5,294 nt of DNA, taken from contig DAOVVO010000093.1 of assembly GCA_030637135.1 (NCBI GenBank), forward strand, positions 1 to 5,294, read 5' to 3'. A program made the position numbers and the translations under genes. The notes under the pieces are model-generated. The model was not told the DNA's origin. It saw only the letters and a list, made by a program, of their open reading frames with translations, and searched no databases. The stretch comes from Nitrospirota bacterium (GTDB lineage Bacteria; Nitrospirota; Thermodesulfovibrionia; UBA6902; BMS3Bbin08). Shown in pieces: positions 4,238 through 5,294 of this stretch; position 1 is the first letter of the stretch, and the number at the start of each line of letters is the position of its first letter.

Positions 4238-5294
4238 TTATCTCCGTTTCCGGATGTTATCGGGTCTGGCTTTTGTTATGTGCTTTCCGAACTCTTGAGT
4301 GCTCTGTTTCTTTCGTGACCATCTCTCAATACGAGCATTACCCTTCATGCCTTTCTGAATTCCGATCCTATTATCTGCAATATTTTGATATTTATTAGAA
4401 CGACTTACATTTACATCTTTCCGGTTCTTTCCCTGAATTTTATCAGTTGTATAACGTAATCTCTCAGACCTCGTTGATCTTTTCACTACAACTGGCTTCT
4501 TATATCGTCTATCTCTTTTGATAGACTCATACCCCTGCTCATGACGTTTTTCAATGATTTGCATGTGCCTTGGGGGTCTTTCTTTCCTGTATTCAGGCGC
4601 TTTTGAACTCTTTTTTGGCTTTCTGAAGCGTGTGTCCTTGATTGCCTGGTTCTGCTTTTGGATTTGCCTCACACGCATTGCATCCCTGTATTGAGGTGCT
4701 CTCAGTTCCCTGTTTATTCTATCTTTACCGCTTCTCATATTCCTGATCTTCTGCTGTGACCAGGATCTGGTGTCAATACCAGTTCGTTTACTGAAGAATG
4801 TAGCCCTCTTTTTTGGATTTCTGAGGCGCTCGTCCCTGATTGACTGACTGTACTTCGGTGTACGTTGAATCTTTTTGACGGTGGTTGTAAAAGATGTTTT
4901 CCTTTGTTTTATACCCGGTCTGCCGAACGATACATTTTTCTGGAGAAAAGGATTTTTCTTTATCGCGAAATCTCTGTGTCTACCTTTTGAAAAAGCACTC
5001 CTGTGGACAACAGTTACTGCATTGTCAACATATACGTTCCTGTATACATTTTTTATAACTTTTTTACGAACGTTAATATTGATTATATTTACACTTCGAG
5101 GACCATAGTACCCATATCCATAGTATATGTCTTTCGGTGCAAGCGGTATCCAGGCAACGTAAGCAGGCGTATATACCCAGCCTACATATCCAGAACCCCA
5201 ATATACTGCTCCTCTGACAGGCGGTACCCAGAACCATCCTATGGAGACACGAAAAGTCCATCTCCCATAGTGATAAGGTACCCACCCCCAGGGC
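4238..5294 (-). CDS. DUF6600-type Trp/Gly/Tyr-rich protein with very basic repeated tail (partial, C-terminal 351 residues)
   Basis: The frame is open from the TAA at 4238-4240 through the right edge, so the start and any signal peptide are outside. Visible residues 1-66 are the end of a DUF6600-like repeat region: PWGWVPYHYGRW, GWFWVPP, YWGSGYVGWV, AYVAWIPLAP, then YYGYGYYG. This pattern is typical of exported proteins, often with a FecR-like domain. Residues 67-100 look beta-rich (SVNIININV, VYVDNAVTVV). From about residue 101 to the end the chain is low-complexity, Lys/Arg-rich and probably disordered, ending RKRR. The tail repeats itself: [RK]-[TA]-P-x-Y at 144-148, 198-202 and 231-235, and a [SA]-I-[RK] block rich in R and K at 151-162, 217-228 and 257-266. 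The basic tail could bind peptidoglycan, anionic polymers or nucleic acid; this is inference. The gene is convergent with the PAS gene, with a 46-base gap and no clear terminator. Confidence 0.85.
   Translation of the reverse strand, partial: PWGWVPYHYGRWTFRVSIGWFWVPPVRGAVYWGSGYVGWVYTPAYVAWIPLAPKDIYYGYGYYGPRSVNIININVRKKVIKNVYRNVYVDNAVTVVHRSAFSKGRHRDFAIKKNPFLQKNVSFGRPGIKQRKTSFTTTVKKIQRTPKYSQSIRDERLRNPKKRATFFSKRTGIDTRSWSQQKIRNMRSGKDRINRELRAPQYRDAMRVRQIQKQNQAIKDTRFRKPKKSSKAPEYRKERPPRHMQIIEKRHEQGYESIKRDRRYKKPVVVKRSTRSERLRYTTDKIQGKNRKDVNVSRSNKYQNIADNRIGIQKGMKGNARIERWSRKKQSTQEFGKHITKARPDNIRKRR
4496..4864 (-). repeat. Diverged internal coding repeats in the basic tail
   Basis: Segments 4808-4843 and 4610-4645 match at 29 of 36 bases by my count, and encode SIRDERLRNPKK and AIKDTRFRKPKK. 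A third, weaker copy at 4496-4525 encodes SIKRDRRYKK. Each is preceded by an [RK]-[TA]-P-x-Y block. The spacing between the blocks differs from copy to copy, so the tail probably grew by old, irregular duplications rather than recent slippage. Confidence 0.6.

Noticed and set aside
4875..5285. Rightward frame at 4875-5108 and leftward frame at 5073-5285
   Set aside because: Both are alternative frames of the long open DUF6600-type gene, whose Trp/Gly/Tyr pattern clearly fixes the true frame.

Overview
This 5.3 kb window is AT-rich bacterial chromosome with no rRNA, tRNA, CRISPR array or complete mobile element that I can see. It probably comes from an anaerobic, diderm (Gram-negative) lineage such as Desulfobacterota or Nitrospirota. 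That guess rests on a tandem PAS protein with CxxC clusters, a Trp/Gly/Tyr-rich DUF6600-type surface protein, an exported zinc peptidase of the murein-peptide-amidase type, and a SufC-like ATPase of a style common in anaerobes. The assignment is inference from gene style, not a marker gene.

Layout, left to right. (1) 1-296, minus: N-terminal part of a SufC-like ABC ATPase that runs off the left edge. (2) 473-1216, plus: a complete PPP-family protein phosphatase with almost the whole eukaryotic PP1/PP5 active-site motif set. (3) 1306-1608, minus: an unrecognised 100-residue protein with a strong ribosome binding site. Its good sigma70 promoter has the -10 box inside a small palindrome (1722-1759). 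(4) 1860-2987, minus: an exported M14 zinc carboxypeptidase, MpaA-like. Upstream lies a perfect TGTGA-N6-TCACA site centred exactly 41.5 bases from the start point predicted by a TATTAT -10 box. (5) 2988-3456: a 469-base gap holding that promoter, a leader inverted repeat and an unexplained less AT-rich patch at about 3130-3285. (6) 3457-4191, plus: a PAS-PAS protein with a cysteine cluster in each PAS domain and no output domain. (7) 4238-5294, minus, open at the right edge: the C-terminal 351 residues of a DUF6600-type protein with a very basic, internally repeated tail. Its coding frame continues through the edge with no start codon inside the window.

The genes do not form one operon. Orientation changes at nearly every gene, and each unit seems to have its own control. 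Two themes recur: the cell envelope (M14 peptidase, DUF6600 protein) and signalling (PPP phosphatase, PAS-PAS protein, a CRP/FNR-family site). No clear new multi-gene defence or mobile system is visible. The points most worth following up are the class II CRP/FNR-like promoter on the exported peptidase, the eukaryote-like phosphatase, the effector-less Cys-PAS protein, and the unexplained patch at 3130-3285.
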